From assembly GCA_045598965.1 (NCBI GenBank), contig JAZRVH010000025.1, positions 38,100 to 102,099 on the forward strand: a stretch of 64,000 bases of DNA, read 5' to 3'. The stretch is from RGIG426 sp045598965. Lineage in GTDB: Bacteria > Bacillota > Clostridia > Oscillospirales > Acutalibacteraceae. Numbering within the stretch: position 1 is the stretch's first letter; each line of letters opens with the position of its first letter. The notes under the pieces were generated by a model. It was given only the letters and a program-made list of their open reading frames with translations. It did no database searches and was not told where the DNA came from. Shown here in pieces: positions 1-7,916 of this stretch. The position numbers were made by a program, and so were the translations under genes.

Positions 1-404
1 TCCGTAAAGATTTCGGTTATCCTCCGCTGGTGACTCCGACCAGCCAGATTGTCGGTACGCAGGCGGTGCTGAACGTGCTGTCCGGCGAGCGTTACAAGAT
101 GGTCACCAAAGAGTCCAAGGGCTTGCTTCGTGGCGAATACGGCAAACTGCCGGGCGAAGTGAATCCTGAAGTGTGCAAGAAAGCAATCGGCAACGATGAA
201 ATCATCACCTGCCGTCCGGCGGACTTGCTCTCTCCGGAGCTGGACAAATATCGTGAGGAGACGAAAGACATCGCCACTTGCGAGGAGGACGTGCTGAGCT
301 ACGCCCTGTTCCCGCAGGTTGCCCCGAAATTCTTTGCAGCTCGCAAAGAAATGCAGAACGCCACGGAAGTGCGTGAACTGGTTGTCGAGGACTGTGCGAA
401 ATAA
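1..404 (+). CDS. Carboxyltransferase subunit, 3' end (oxaloacetate decarboxylase alpha / pyruvate carboxylase B type), partial
   Basis: The gene runs in from before the window; the frame is open from base 3 to the stop at 402-404. The visible residues match the conserved C-terminal part of the PYC/OADA carboxyltransferase family: a PPLVTPTSQIVGTQA motif, then GEYGKLPG and a CRPADLL segment. In this family biotin-bound carboxyl groups are exchanged with oxaloacetate or pyruvate. The protein stops without a biotinyl-lysine domain, so the biotin carrier should be a separate polypeptide, as in membrane decarboxylase complexes. Catalytic residues lie upstream of the window, so decarboxylase and carboxylase roles cannot be separated here. 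A strong terminator follows at once. Confidence 0.85.
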   Translation, partial: RKDFGYPPLVTPTSQIVGTQAVLNVLSGERYKMVTKESKGLLRGEYGKLPGEVNPEVCKKAIGNDEIITCRPADLLSPELDKYREETKDIATCEEDVLSYALFPQVAPKFFAARKEMQNATEVRELVVEDCAK

Positions 405-415
405 GTTTCTGTGAG

Positions 416-453
416 AAAATCCCGTTGCGACTTGCTCGCAACGGGATTTTTTT
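416..453 (+). terminator. Rho-independent terminator after the carboxyltransferase gene
   Basis: A perfect hairpin pairs ATCCCGTTGCGA with TCGCAACGGGAT around a short loop, followed by seven T. Confidence 0.9.
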
Positions 454-474
454 GCGTTTTTAGCGGAATTTGTT

Positions 475-503
475 TTGACATTACGGGTAAAATAGGGTAT
501 GAT
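475..503 (+). promoter_or_regulatory. Sigma-A type promoter for obg
   Basis: TTGACA (475-480), a 17-base spacer and TATGAT (498-503), placed between the preceding terminator and the obg ribosome binding site. Confidence 0.8.
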
Positions 504-557
504 ATATATGTATAACTATGACTATGCCTTGATGGGCAAAAAAGGAGGAACACCTGC

Positions 558-1829
558 GTGTTTATTGATAAGGCAACCATTCATATTAAAGCTGGCAACG
601 GCGGCGATGGTGCAGTGGCGTTCCACCGTGAAAAATTTGTGGCCTCCGGCGGGCCGGACGGCGGCGACGGCGGACGTGGCGGTAACGTTGTGTTCGTGGT
701 TGATGAGGGAATGAATACGCTCTCGGATTATCGGCACAAACGAAAATACCACGCCGATAACGGACTTCCCGGCGGCGGCAAACGGTGCAGTGGAAAAGCC
801 GGTGCCGATGTGGTGTTGAAAGTGCCAAGAGGAACGCTTGTGTATGACGACGAAACCGGAAGGCTTATGGCGGACTTGTCCGGAAAAGAACCGGTCATTC
901 TCGCCAAAGGCGGCAACGGCGGTTGGGGTAACAGCCATTTCGCCACGCCTACTCGCCAAACACCCCGCTTTGCAAAGCCCGGTATTCCCGGCGAGGAATT
1001 TACCGTGCGGTTAGAGTTAAAATTGCTTGCCGACGTGGGACTGGTGGGGTTCCCCAACGTGGGAAAATCCACGCTCGTGTCGGTGGTTTCCGAGGCGAAG
1101 CCTCAAATCGCCAACTACCATTTCACCACCCTTACGCCGGTGCTCGGCGTGGTGCGAGTGGGAGAAGCGTCGTTTGTTATGGCGGACATTCCCGGTCTGA
1201 TTGAGGGAGCCGGCGAGGGTGCCGGCCTTGGCCACGAATTCCTTCGTCACGTTGAGCGGTGCCGCTTGCTGGTGCATATTGTAGATGTGGCGGGAAGCGA
1301 GGGGAGAGACCCGATTGAGGATTTTGACACCATCAACCGGGAACTGCAAACCTTTAATCCGGAGCTCGCAAAGCTGCCGATGCTGGTGGCAGGGAACAAA
1401 TGTGACCTGGCAACGGATGAGCAGTGCGAGGCATTTGCGGCGGAGATGGAGAAACGTGGATATCGCTATTTCCCCATGATGGCACCGATTTCTCACGGAA
1501 CGGACGAGCTGATTAACGCTTGTGCCGCCACGCTCGCCACCCTGCCGCCCATTCGAGCCTTCGAGCCGGAGGCACCCGTAACGCCGGATGCGGACAGCTT
1601 CAAGGACCGCTCGGTAACCGTTACCAAAACCGATGACGGTGTGTATACGGTGGAGGGCAAGTGGCTTCTTACGGTGATGCGTGGTATCAACTTCGATGAT
1701 TATGAAGCTTTGCAGTATTTCGAGCGGGTGCTCAAATCTGCCGGAGTGATTGATGCCCTTCGAGATGCCGGTATCAACGAGGGAGATACCGTGTCTATTT
1801 ATGATTTTGAATTTGAATTTGTCAATTAA
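558..1829 (+). CDS. obg: GTPase Obg/CgtA
   Basis: A 423-residue ribosome-associated GTPase of the Obg family, acting in 50S subunit assembly and stress control. The glycine-rich Obg fold fills roughly residues 1-155 (several GGDGG/GGNGG turns). The G domain follows with P-loop GFPNVGKST near 170, the DIPGLIEGA switch and NKCD. The C-terminal OCT domain covers about 350-423. The GTG start at 558 is chosen because AAAGGAGG lies nine bases upstream and the protein then opens with the usual MFIDKA. It has its own promoter and leads into mrnC 12 bases downstream. In Bacillus, Obg is also needed for sporulation signalling, which fits spo0A nearby, though that is inference. Confidence 0.97.
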   Translation: MFIDKATIHIKAGNGGDGAVAFHREKFVASGGPDGGDGGRGGNVVFVVDEGMNTLSDYRHKRKYHADNGLPGGGKRCSGKAGADVVLKVPRGTLVYDDETGRLMADLSGKEPVILAKGGNGGWGNSHFATPTRQTPRFAKPGIPGEEFTVRLELKLLADVGLVGFPNVGKSTLVSVVSEAKPQIANYHFTTLTPVLGVVRVGEASFVMADIPGLIEGAGEGAGLGHEFLRHVERCRLLVHIVDVAGSEGRDPIEDFDTINRELQTFNPELAKLPMLVAGNKCDLATDEQCEAFAAEMEKRGYRYFPMMAPISHGTDELINACAATLATLPPIRAFEPEAPVTPDADSFKDRSVTVTKTDDGVYTVEGKWLLTVMRGINFDDYEALQYFERVLKSAGVIDALRDAGINEGDTVSIYDFEFEFVN

Positions 1830-1841
1830 GGGAGCGACGTT

Positions 1842-2213
1842 ATGCGACTGTATCCCGAGGAACTGGATACCCGTGGGTTAAGCCCCATTACGCTGGCGTT
1901 TGTCGGCGACGGTGTGTTTGAGCTGATGGTGCGAGAGCATTTGGCGTCTTGTGCCAATCGCCCGGCTAATGCGTTACATAGACAGGCAGTGTCCATGGTT
2001 TGTGCTTCGGCACAAGCGACGGCACTGGAAAAGATTATGCCTCGTTTAACCGAGGAGGAGCTGGCTGTCTATAAACGTGGGCGTAACGCCCATACCGCAC
2101 GTAAGGGCGACGAGTATCACAAGGCAACCGGATTGGAAACGTTGTTTGGATATTTGTATTTGAATGACGAAATCGACCGATTACAAGAGCTGTTTACCCT
2201 TATCGTGGAATAA
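1842..2213 (+). CDS. mrnC: Mini-ribonuclease III
   Basis: A 123-residue protein with a single RNase III-like catalytic domain and no double-stranded RNA binding domain, the hallmark of Mini-III, which matures 23S rRNA ends in Firmicutes. The LAFVGDGVFELMVRE segment near residues 17-31 and the later KRGRNAH motif match the family, and the length is typical. GGAGCGA precedes the ATG. It sits 12 bases after obg and shares its promoter, so two ribosome biogenesis genes are coexpressed. Mini-III genes usually lie beside cysS in Bacillus; the obg neighbourhood here is different. Confidence 0.92.
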   Translation: MRLYPEELDTRGLSPITLAFVGDGVFELMVREHLASCANRPANALHRQAVSMVCASAQATALEKIMPRLTEEELAVYKRGRNAHTARKGDEYHKATGLETLFGYLYLNDEIDRLQELFTLIVE

Positions 2214-2253
2214 ACGATAAGGAGAGATTGCTATAAAACAATCGCAAAAACTT

Positions 2254-3099
2254 TTGGTGGATGGCGTGTGCTATCTTGTGGGAACGGTGTCTTTGGCACT
2301 GGCAGTGACGGTGTTTTCCACGCCGAACGAGATGGCACCGGGCGGCGTGCTTGGTTTATCCACGATTGTTCATGCGGTTTTGCCCCGCCTTTCTGTCGGC
2401 ACGTTGACGCTTTGCTTCAATTTGCCGCTTCTGGCAATAGCGTGGATGAAGCTCGGCGGCAGATTTACCGCCCGCACCGCTTTGGTGACAATCGGTTCGT
2501 CGCTGATTCTCAACCTGGCGGAACAGGCCACGTGGCTCAAACCGTATACCGATGACCCGCTCCTTGCCGCTGTATCCGGCGGCGTGCTGATGGGGTTTGG
2601 TATCGGACTGGTCATGTGGCGGGGAGCCACGACCGGTGGCAGTGAAATTGTGGCGAGGCTTTTGGAGCTGAAATTCCCGCATTTACCGATTGGCCGACTG
2701 CTGTTACTGGTGGATGCGGTGGTGGTACTGCTTTCGGTGGCGGTGTTCGGAAAACTGCAAAGCGGACTGTATGCCGTGGTGCTGATTTTTGTCAGTTCCC
2801 GTGTTACGGATGCCGTGGTATACGGACGAGACAGCGGACGAATGCTGCTTATCCTAACAAAGCAGGAGCAAGCAATCGCTGACGTGATTTTGAACGAATT
2901 GGGACGGGGTGTCACCTTTTTGCGTGCTAAGGGCGGGTACACCAAAACCGACCGCAACGCCGTTTTATGTGCCCTTCGCCCGTCGGAGGTACATCCTCTT
3001 TGTGCCAGGGTGAGAGAGCTGGACCCCGACGCTTTTACCATTGTACTCACAACCGAACAGACCTTCGGTAACGGATTTATGAAGAACGAACACCATTGA
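2254..3099 (+). CDS. YitT-family membrane protein (DUF161/DUF2179)
   Basis: About 281 residues with five or so hydrophobic segments, the family motif PNEMAPGGVLGLSTI near the N terminus and a C-terminal soluble DUF2179-like domain (GRGVTFLRAKGGYT). YitT proteins are widespread inner membrane proteins without an agreed substrate. The start is uncertain. TTG at 2254 is the first conventional start, but it has no ribosome binding site. An in-frame ATA at 2233 sits eight bases after GGAG and would add seven residues, giving an N terminus of normal length. The gene follows mrnC by about 20-40 bases and precedes the Lrp gene by 12, so it probably belongs to the obg operon. Confidence 0.88.
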   Translation: MVDGVCYLVGTVSLALAVTVFSTPNEMAPGGVLGLSTIVHAVLPRLSVGTLTLCFNLPLLAIAWMKLGGRFTARTALVTIGSSLILNLAEQATWLKPYTDDPLLAAVSGGVLMGFGIGLVMWRGATTGGSEIVARLLELKFPHLPIGRLLLLVDAVVVLLSVAVFGKLQSGLYAVVLIFVSSRVTDAVVYGRDSGRMLLILTKQEQAIADVILNELGRGVTFLRAKGGYTKTDRNAVLCALRPSEVHPLCARVRELDPDAFTIVLTTEQTFGNGFMKNEHH

Positions 3100-3111
3100 G
3101 GAGGAGTAAGT

Positions 3112-3585
3112 ATGGATAAGTTATTGACTATTTTGAATGACAACGCACGTCTCTCTAACGCCCAAATTGCGGCGATGCTCGGCACGACCGAGGAGGATGT
3201 CGCCAAGAAAATTGCAAAGCTGGAGGCGGACGGCGTGCTCCGTGGCTATAAGGCGGTGGTGGATTGGGATCGTACTGACCGGGATTATGTGACGGCCATT
3301 ATCGAATTGCGAGTGACGCCCAAGCGTGACCGTGGATTTGAGGAGCTGGCAGAGACGATTATGCGGTTCGACGAGGTAGAAAACGTCTATTTGATGTCCG
3401 GCGGCTACGATTTTTCTATTGTGGTGCGGGGCAAGACGTTCCAGGAGATTGCCATGTTTGTGGCTCGGCGTCTCGCTACTCTTGATTCGGTGGTGTCCAC
3501 CACGACGCATTTTGTTTTGCGTCGCTATAAAGAACGTGATGTCCAATTCCTCGGCGAGCAAAAGGACGAGAGAGGGGCTTTTTAA
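3112..3585 (+). CDS. Lrp/AsnC-family transcriptional regulator
   Basis: A 157-residue regulator with an N-terminal helix-turn-helix (residues about 1-50, ILNDNARLSNAQIAAMLG) and a C-terminal RAM/AsnC ligand-binding domain (EVENVYLMSGGYDFSIVV). Members sense amino acids or related metabolites and form octamers. A GAGGAGG site lies just upstream. The stop codon overlaps the start of the aminotransferase by one base (TAATG), so the two are translationally coupled. A plausible but untested role is control of that aminotransferase pathway. Confidence 0.92.
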   Translation: MDKLLTILNDNARLSNAQIAAMLGTTEEDVAKKIAKLEADGVLRGYKAVVDWDRTDRDYVTAIIELRVTPKRDRGFEELAETIMRFDEVENVYLMSGGYDFSIVVRGKTFQEIAMFVARRLATLDSVVSTTTHFVLRRYKERDVQFLGEQKDERGAF

Positions 3586-4757
3586 TGGAGTATACATCCT
3601 TGCTGAATCCGGAACTGTCGGCGTTGCCCCCTTCCGGAATTCGCCGCTTTTTTGACTTGGCGAGCGAGGTGGAAGATGTCATTTCTCTGACTATCGGAGA
3701 ACCGGATTTTTCTACCCCGTGGCATATCTGTCAATGCGGTATCGAAACCCTTGAAAAGGGAAAAACGTGGTATTCTCCCAATGCGGGATTTACAAAGCTG
3801 CGGGAATCCACTGCCAATTACTTAAAACGTCGCTTTGACGTGACCTATGACCCCAAAACCGAAGTAATGATCACGGTGGGGGGGAGTGAAGCTATCGACA
3901 ATGCCTTTCGTGCGGTGATTTGCCCGGGGGATGAGGTGCTGATTCCTTCCCCTTGCTTCGTGTGCTATGCACCGCTGGCAAAGCTTTGCGGCGGCGTTCC
4001 CGTGTCGCTTGTAACGAAGGAGGAGGATGAATTCCGTCTGACTCCCGAAGCTCTGAAAGCCGCTATTACCGACAAAACAAAGTTGCTTGTGTTGCCGTTC
4101 CCGAATAACCCCACCGGTGCTGTTATGCGTCGTGAGCATTTGGAGGCGATTGCCGATATTTTGCGTGACACGAACATTCTTGTGTTGTCCGATGAAATTT
4201 ACGGCGAATTGACCTACGGAGGAACTCCGCACGTCAGTATTGCGTCGCTTCCCGGTATGTGGGAGCGTACCATTCTCGTCAGCGGATTTTCCAAAGCATT
4301 TGCCATGACCGGCTGGCGTCTCGGCTATGCGTGTGCCCCTGCTCCTATTCTGAAACAAATGCTCAAGCTCCATCAATATGCGATTATGTGTGCCCCCACA
4401 ACCGCACAGCATGCGGCGATTGAGGCACTGGACAACGGAACGGAAGACGTGGAAAAAATGCGTGCTGAATACGACAAGCGTCGCCGTCTTATTGTGGACG
4501 AGCTTCGCCGTATGGGGCTTTCCTGTTTCGAGCCGGAGGGTGCGTTTTATGTGTTCCCGTGTGTGGCTTCTACGGGACTTTCTTCGGAAGAATTCTGTGA
4601 GCGACTGCTTCGAGAAAAGCAGGTTGCTGTGGTGCCCGGCACGGCATTCGGTGAATGCGGCGAGGGCTTTGTACGCATCTCGTACTGTTATTCGGTATCG
4701 CATATCTGCGAGGCGACCAAACGGATGCGTGAGTTTATTGAGGAGTTGAAAAAATGA
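3585..4757 (+). CDS. PLP-dependent class I/II aminotransferase
   Basis: A 390-residue fold type I aminotransferase. Visible motifs are the PFPNNPTGAV cofactor loop near residue 165, the SDEIYGEL strand, and the PLP-binding lysine in SGFSKAFAMTGWRLGY (near 233). Closest in feel to the aspartate/aromatic and PatA/DapC subgroup, but substrate cannot be assigned from the sequence. It overlaps the Lrp gene by one base and ispE by four (ATGA), so it is in the middle of one cotranscribed set. Confidence 0.9.
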   Translation: MEYTSLLNPELSALPPSGIRRFFDLASEVEDVISLTIGEPDFSTPWHICQCGIETLEKGKTWYSPNAGFTKLRESTANYLKRRFDVTYDPKTEVMITVGGSEAIDNAFRAVICPGDEVLIPSPCFVCYAPLAKLCGGVPVSLVTKEEDEFRLTPEALKAAITDKTKLLVLPFPNNPTGAVMRREHLEAIADILRDTNILVLSDEIYGELTYGGTPHVSIASLPGMWERTILVSGFSKAFAMTGWRLGYACAPAPILKQMLKLHQYAIMCAPTTAQHAAIEALDNGTEDVEKMRAEYDKRRRLIVDELRRMGLSCFEPEGAFYVFPCVASTGLSSEEFCERLLREKQVAVVPGTAFGECGEGFVRISYCYSVSHICEATKRMREFIEELKK

Positions 4758-5623
4758 AGCGTTTGACTCTGTCCGCACCGGCGAAAATCAATTTAACGCT
4801 GGATGTGGTCGGCAAGCGTGAGGATAACTATCATCTTATTCGTACCGTGATGCAAACGGTGACCTTGTCGGACACCGTTACGGTTACAAGAGTGGATGAA
4901 CCGGGTATCTTTTTGCGTCTTTCGGACAAATCGTTGCCGACTGATCGCCGTAACACGGCGTATGCCGCCGCAAAAGCGTTTTGGAACGCTTTGCCGGAGA
5001 GTGACCGTGTGGGCGGAATTGATATTTACATAGATAAAAAAATCCCCCAACAAGCCGGACTTGCCGGCGGAAGTGCGGATGCCGCCGCCGTTTTGCGAGG
5101 GCTTAACCACTTGTGGGATGAACCGTTTTCTATCGGTGCCCTTTGTGTGTTTGCGGTCTCCATCGGTGCCGATGTGCCTTTTTGCGTCCGTGGAGGAGCG
5201 GCCCTTGCTACCGGTATCGGCGAAGTGTTGGAGCCGGTAAAAAGTCTTGCAGACGACTTGTTTGTGGTGATTTGCAAGCCGGAGGTATCCGTCTCCACTG
5301 CTGATGCCTACGCCGCTGTTGATGCCTATGAGGGCGACGGCGTACTGTCTGATGAGGTGGGGCTGCTTGCCGCTCTTGAAGCGGAGGATGTCGCAACGGT
5401 GGGAGAAAAGCTGCATAACGTGTTCGAAAAAGTGCTGAATCTCCCGCAGGTCAACAGTATTTGTGAAAAAATGCGGGAGTTTGCTCCGCTTGGTTGTCAA
5501 ATGAGCGGTAGCGGCTCGGCAGTTTATGCCCTGTTCAAAAACGAGACGGATGCCCGTGCGTGCCGTGAGGCGTTGCGGGATTTCGGGACGGTCTATCTCT
5601 GTCGTCCGCTGTCTAATGAGTGA
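4754..5623 (+). CDS. ispE: 4-diphosphocytidyl-2-C-methyl-D-erythritol kinase
   Basis: A 289-residue GHMP kinase that phosphorylates the 2-hydroxyl of CDP-methylerythritol in the non-mevalonate isoprenoid pathway. It opens with the IspE signature SAPAKINLTLDVVGKREDNYH, and the GHMP ATP loop QQAGLAGGSADAAA lies near residue 95. MSGSGSAVYALF forms the third motif. It supplies precursors for undecaprenyl phosphate used by the wall enzymes elsewhere in the window. The ATG overlaps the previous stop. Confidence 0.96.
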   Translation: MKRLTLSAPAKINLTLDVVGKREDNYHLIRTVMQTVTLSDTVTVTRVDEPGIFLRLSDKSLPTDRRNTAYAAAKAFWNALPESDRVGGIDIYIDKKIPQQAGLAGGSADAAAVLRGLNHLWDEPFSIGALCVFAVSIGADVPFCVRGGAALATGIGEVLEPVKSLADDLFVVICKPEVSVSTADAYAAVDAYEGDGVLSDEVGLLAALEAEDVATVGEKLHNVFEKVLNLPQVNSICEKMREFAPLGCQMSGSGSAVYALFKNETDARACREALRDFGTVYLCRPLSNE

Positions 5624-5631
5624 GGATAGTT

Positions 5632-6186
5632 ATGGAAAACGAAAAAAATGTGCCGATAGCCACGGCAACAACGGTTTATACTATGCCGGTGTATCGTGCG
5701 GTGGTTCGGCTACAGCAACGTCTTGACCCGAAAGCGGCATCGCTTAAACGGTTGTATATCGGAATGGGTGCTGTTTGTCTTGCGATTGCGGCGGGACTGC
5801 TTGCCACCAACTTTACCCAGTTTTTTGCAGTGCTTCCCTATGTGGCGGCATTCGGACTTGTGGGTGCATTTTCGCTGACAACAGGCCTCAACACCGATAA
5901 GGTGTTGGCAAAACGGTATGCAAAAAATAACCGTAAACGCCAAAACGTAACCTATGCGTTTTATGAGGAGTATATGAGCCAGATTGACCCCGCTTGCGGC
6001 GAAAACAAGATTTTGTTTGTCGAGTTTACGGCGATATATCAAATGGGTGGATTTTGGTTTTTGTTTTCCGGTCAAAACGGGGTAACGGTGGTGGACACCT
6101 CCTATTTTGATAAAGAGACGAAAAACAAAATCAAGGACAACATCCGCACCAAAAGCCGCTTGACGTTTGAAAAGGTTGAGCTGTAA
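5632..6186 (+). CDS. Small membrane protein of unknown function (possible YcxB-like C terminus)
   Basis: About 184 residues with two adjacent membrane segments (near residues 45-65 and 70-90) and a soluble C-terminal half with a strand-rich region (ILFVEFTAIYQMGGFWFLF) and a conserved-looking end on a charged patch (KETKNKIKDNI). That arrangement resembles YcxB-like proteins, but I cannot name a function. ATG at 5632 is preferred to GTG at 5620 because GAGGAT lies just before it. It follows ispE by eight bases and ends the operon; tRNA-Arg begins 12 bases after the stop. Confidence 0.7.
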   Translation: MENEKNVPIATATTVYTMPVYRAVVRLQQRLDPKAASLKRLYIGMGAVCLAIAAGLLATNFTQFFAVLPYVAAFGLVGAFSLTTGLNTDKVLAKRYAKNNRKRQNVTYAFYEEYMSQIDPACGENKILFVEFTAIYQMGGFWFLFSGQNGVTVVDTSYFDKETKNKIKDNIRTKSRLTFEKVEL

Positions 6187-6198
6187 AAAGACCTACCC

Positions 6199-6273
6199 AC
6201 CTCCTTAGTTAAATGGATATAACAAACCCCTCCTAAGGGTTAGTTATCGGTTCGATTCCGGTAGGGGGTGCCA
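6199..6273 (+). tRNA. tRNA-Arg (anticodon CCT)
   Basis: A full 75-base cloverleaf. Acceptor ACCTCCT pairs with AGGGGGT, the D stem is GTTA/TAAC, the anticodon stem AACCC/GGGTT holds loop CTCCTAA, and the T stem ATCGG/CCGGT holds TTCGATT. CCA is encoded. It reads AGG codons. Confidence 0.95.
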
Positions 6274-6275
6274 TG

Positions 6276-6306
6276 AAAAAGCCTCGTTCTTTGAACGAGG
6301 CTTTTT
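6276..6306 (+). terminator. Rho-independent terminator of tRNA-Arg
   Basis: AAAAAGCCTCGTTC pairs with GAACGAGGCTTTTT around a short loop, ending in five T. Confidence 0.88.
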
Positions 6307-6310
6307 CAAC

Positions 6311-6372
6311 GATATACATCCACTTTGTGGATGTATGATATGCCTGCGGCGTGTGATATGCCTGCGGACAAA
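6311..6372. repeat. Short palindromic and direct repeat cluster
   Basis: A palindrome ATACATCCAC..GTGGATGTAT is followed by two copies of GATATGCCTGCGG. The unit looks like the small ATGATAT-linked palindromic repeats found after genes in some Clostridia. No coding sense. Confidence 0.5.
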
Positions 6373-6423
6373 GCCGATAGTTCACTAAAATGGATTGTGC
6401 TATTTCGTAGTATACTCACAAGA

Positions 6424-6455
6424 AACCGTCTGCCGTTTTTGACAGACGGCTTTTT
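6424..6455 (+). terminator. Probable terminator hairpin upstream of spo0A
   Basis: CCGTCTG (6426-6432) pairs with CAGACGG (6443-6449), followed by CTTTTT and more T. It separates the tRNA unit from spo0A. Confidence 0.7.
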
Positions 6456-6489
6456 GCTTTTTTGCAATATCTCTTAGTTTTTTACTTCG

Positions 6490-6711
6490 TTCGACACAAA
6501 ATGTAGAATAGTGTCGATAGAAAATGACAAAATATGGAAAAAATATCAAAAAATACCTGTGCCAACTCTTGCAATTATTGCCAAAATATGGTAAATTATA
6601 CCTACGGACAACCCCTCGTGTCAAAGGGCACAATGTCCCGACAAAAACCGGGGATATTGGGCGACAAAAATCTTTGCAAAGCGTCGACACGGTTCTTTGC
6701 AGCGTGTCGAC
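6490..6711 (+). promoter_or_regulatory. Cluster of Spo0A-box-like sites upstream of spo0A
   Basis: Four matches or near matches to the 0A box TGTCGAA lie before spo0A: TTCGACA at 6490-6496 (exact, reverse orientation), TGTCGAT at 6512-6518, GTCGACA at 6683-6689 and TGTCGAC at 6705-6711. Spo0A-P binding to its own control region is known in Bacillus, so autoregulation is a reasonable inference. The rest of the stretch 6456-6773 holds no convincing gene; the reading frame in front of spo0A is open but unlike Spo0A. Confidence 0.5.
6569..6597 (+). promoter_or_regulatory. Candidate spo0A promoter
   Basis: TTGCAA, 17 bases, TAAATT. It lies between the two pairs of 0A-like boxes. Confidence 0.45.
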
Positions 6712-6773
6712 GGGATTTGTCTTTATGCCACTTGATTTTGGCGGGGAAAGAAAAAGAATGGAGGTTAATTTTT

Positions 6774-7547
6774 GTGGAAACAACACGTAAAATATTGATA
6801 GCAGACAACAGCGACGGCTTTGGAAAACCGCTTGTCCGTTTGCTTTGTGAACGAGGCGGTGATGCCGAAACGGTGCCGAAAGACGGGCGACTTTTGTTGG
6901 ATGCGATTGTTCGCCGCCAGCCGGATGTGGTGGTGCTGGATATGTTTTTACCGCATCTGGATGCACTGGGAATACTGAATGCGTTGCCGACAGCGGGACT
7001 TTCTAAACGCCCGTGTATATTGGTGATGTTCGGTTTTGACAGCCCGGAATTGGAACGGGAGGTGTTGCTTGCCGGAGCGGATTATTTCTTTTTGCAACCG
7101 TTTGATTTAGGAGAAATGGCGACCCGTATTGAGGCGTTTTGCGGCAATGGCGATATGGCGACACGGCGGGTGCAGGCGGTGGTGAATAAACCGTCGACGT
7201 TGGAAATGCAGGTTACGGAAATGCTTCACCAAATCGGAGTGCCGGCACATATCAAAGGATATCAGTACTTGCGGGACGGCATTTTAATGGCGATTGAGGA
7301 TGAGGAGATAATCAACAGTATCACGAAACGTCTGTATCCGGCGGTGGCAAAGCGATTTAAGACCACGTCGAGCCGGGTGGAGCGTGCCATTCGCCACGCC
7401 ATTGAGGTGGCGTGGGATCGGGGCGATGTGGACGTTTTAGACCACTATTTTGGGTATACGGTCCACACGGAACGGGGCAAACCCACCAACAGCGAATTTA
7501 TCGCCATGATTGCGGATAATTTCCGCTTGCAGCTGCGGGCGATGTAA
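6774..7547 (+). CDS. spo0A: Stage 0 sporulation protein A with altered receiver domain
   Basis: A 257-residue response regulator, the master switch for sporulation. The C-terminal DNA-binding domain (about 150-257) is unmistakable: GVPAHIKGYQYLRDGI, ITKRLYPAVAKRF, SSRVERAIRHAIEVAWDRG and KPTNSEFIAM. The receiver domain (1-125) keeps the phosphoacceptor D56 in VVVLDMFLPHLD. The acidic pair reads D11-N12 instead of Asp-Asp, the switch Thr is M85 and the conserved Lys is Q108 (LQPFD). Phosphorylation control may therefore be weak or lost. GTG at 6774 is preferred because GGAGG lies 10 bases upstream; the frame is open further back to 6534 without homology. Confidence 0.95.
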   Translation: METTRKILIADNSDGFGKPLVRLLCERGGDAETVPKDGRLLLDAIVRRQPDVVVLDMFLPHLDALGILNALPTAGLSKRPCILVMFGFDSPELEREVLLAGADYFFLQPFDLGEMATRIEAFCGNGDMATRRVQAVVNKPSTLEMQVTEMLHQIGVPAHIKGYQYLRDGILMAIEDEEIINSITKRLYPAVAKRFKTTSSRVERAIRHAIEVAWDRGDVDVLDHYFGYTVHTERGKPTNSEFIAMIADNFRLQLRAM

Positions 7548-7558
7548 GGAAAAATTAA

Positions 7559-7589
7559 AAAAAGCCACCCGATTTTCGGGTGGCTTTTT
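7559..7589 (+). terminator. Terminator after spo0A
   Basis: AAAAAGCCACCCGA pairs with TCGGGTGGCTTTTT around TTT. Confidence 0.92.
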
Positions 7590-7663
7590 GAGGTTGGGGG
7601 AATACGGCGGCGAACCCACGGACCTGCCCTGCAAACACGGCGGGTGGCGGGGTGCGGCAAATG

Positions 7664-7697
7664 ATAAAACAGCCCCTCACGACTGTGGGGGGGCTGT
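7664..7697 (-). terminator. Minus-strand terminator after the tiny gene facing the repressor
   Basis: On the minus strand CAGCCCC..GGGGCTG is followed by TTTTAT. It closes the short transcript that starts at the promoter in 7831-7859. The stretch 7590-7663 beyond it shows nothing recognisable. Confidence 0.65.
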
Positions 7698-7745
7698 GGT
7701 GCTTATGTGTTTTCTGCTTCTTGTTCCAACGCACGGTAATCGACT

Positions 7746-7796
7746 TTACCACGGTTTGTCTATGGACGGGCAGCCCGTTTGGTTTTGAGTTTTCAT
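7746..7796 (-). CDS. Tiny ORF (16 aa) divergent from the HTH repressor
   Basis: The product would be MKTQNQTGCPSIDKPW. It has a perfect GGAGG seven bases before the ATG and a strong promoter 40 bases further up that contains the repressor operator, followed later by a terminator. This is much better equipped for expression than a chance ORF. An overlapping frame downstream reads GKVDYRALEQEAENT and stops at 7703, so a frameshifted remnant of a slightly longer protein (roughly 30 residues) is an alternative. No family is recognised. Confidence 0.4.
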   Translation of the reverse strand: MKTQNQTGCPSIDKPW

Positions 7797-7830
7797 ATCT
7801 TTGCCTCCTCGGTGCACAGAAATCTTTTTT

Positions 7831-7885
7831 ATTTTAGCGAATTTTTCGCTAAAAGTCAATAGCGAAAAATTTTCTAAGGTATAAT
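7831..7885. promoter_or_regulatory. Divergent promoter region with repressor operator
   Basis: A perfect 10-bp inverted repeat, TTTTAGCGAA-TTT-TTCGCTAAAA (7832-7854), lies between the -35 (TTGACT) and -10 (TAAAAT, 17-base spacer) of a minus-strand promoter. A second partial site, TAGCGAAAA..TTTTCTA, is at 7860-7876, next to the plus-strand -10 TATAAT (7880-7885) of the repressor gene. The layout is that of a Cro/CI-type switch. Confidence 0.7.
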
Positions 7886-7916
7886 ACAATTATACCATTA
7901 GAAAGGAGTGGCGGAG

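Noticed and set aside
6534..6773. N-terminal extension of Spo0A
   Set aside because: The frame is open but the residues are unlike Spo0A, and GTG at 6774 has a good GGAGG site.
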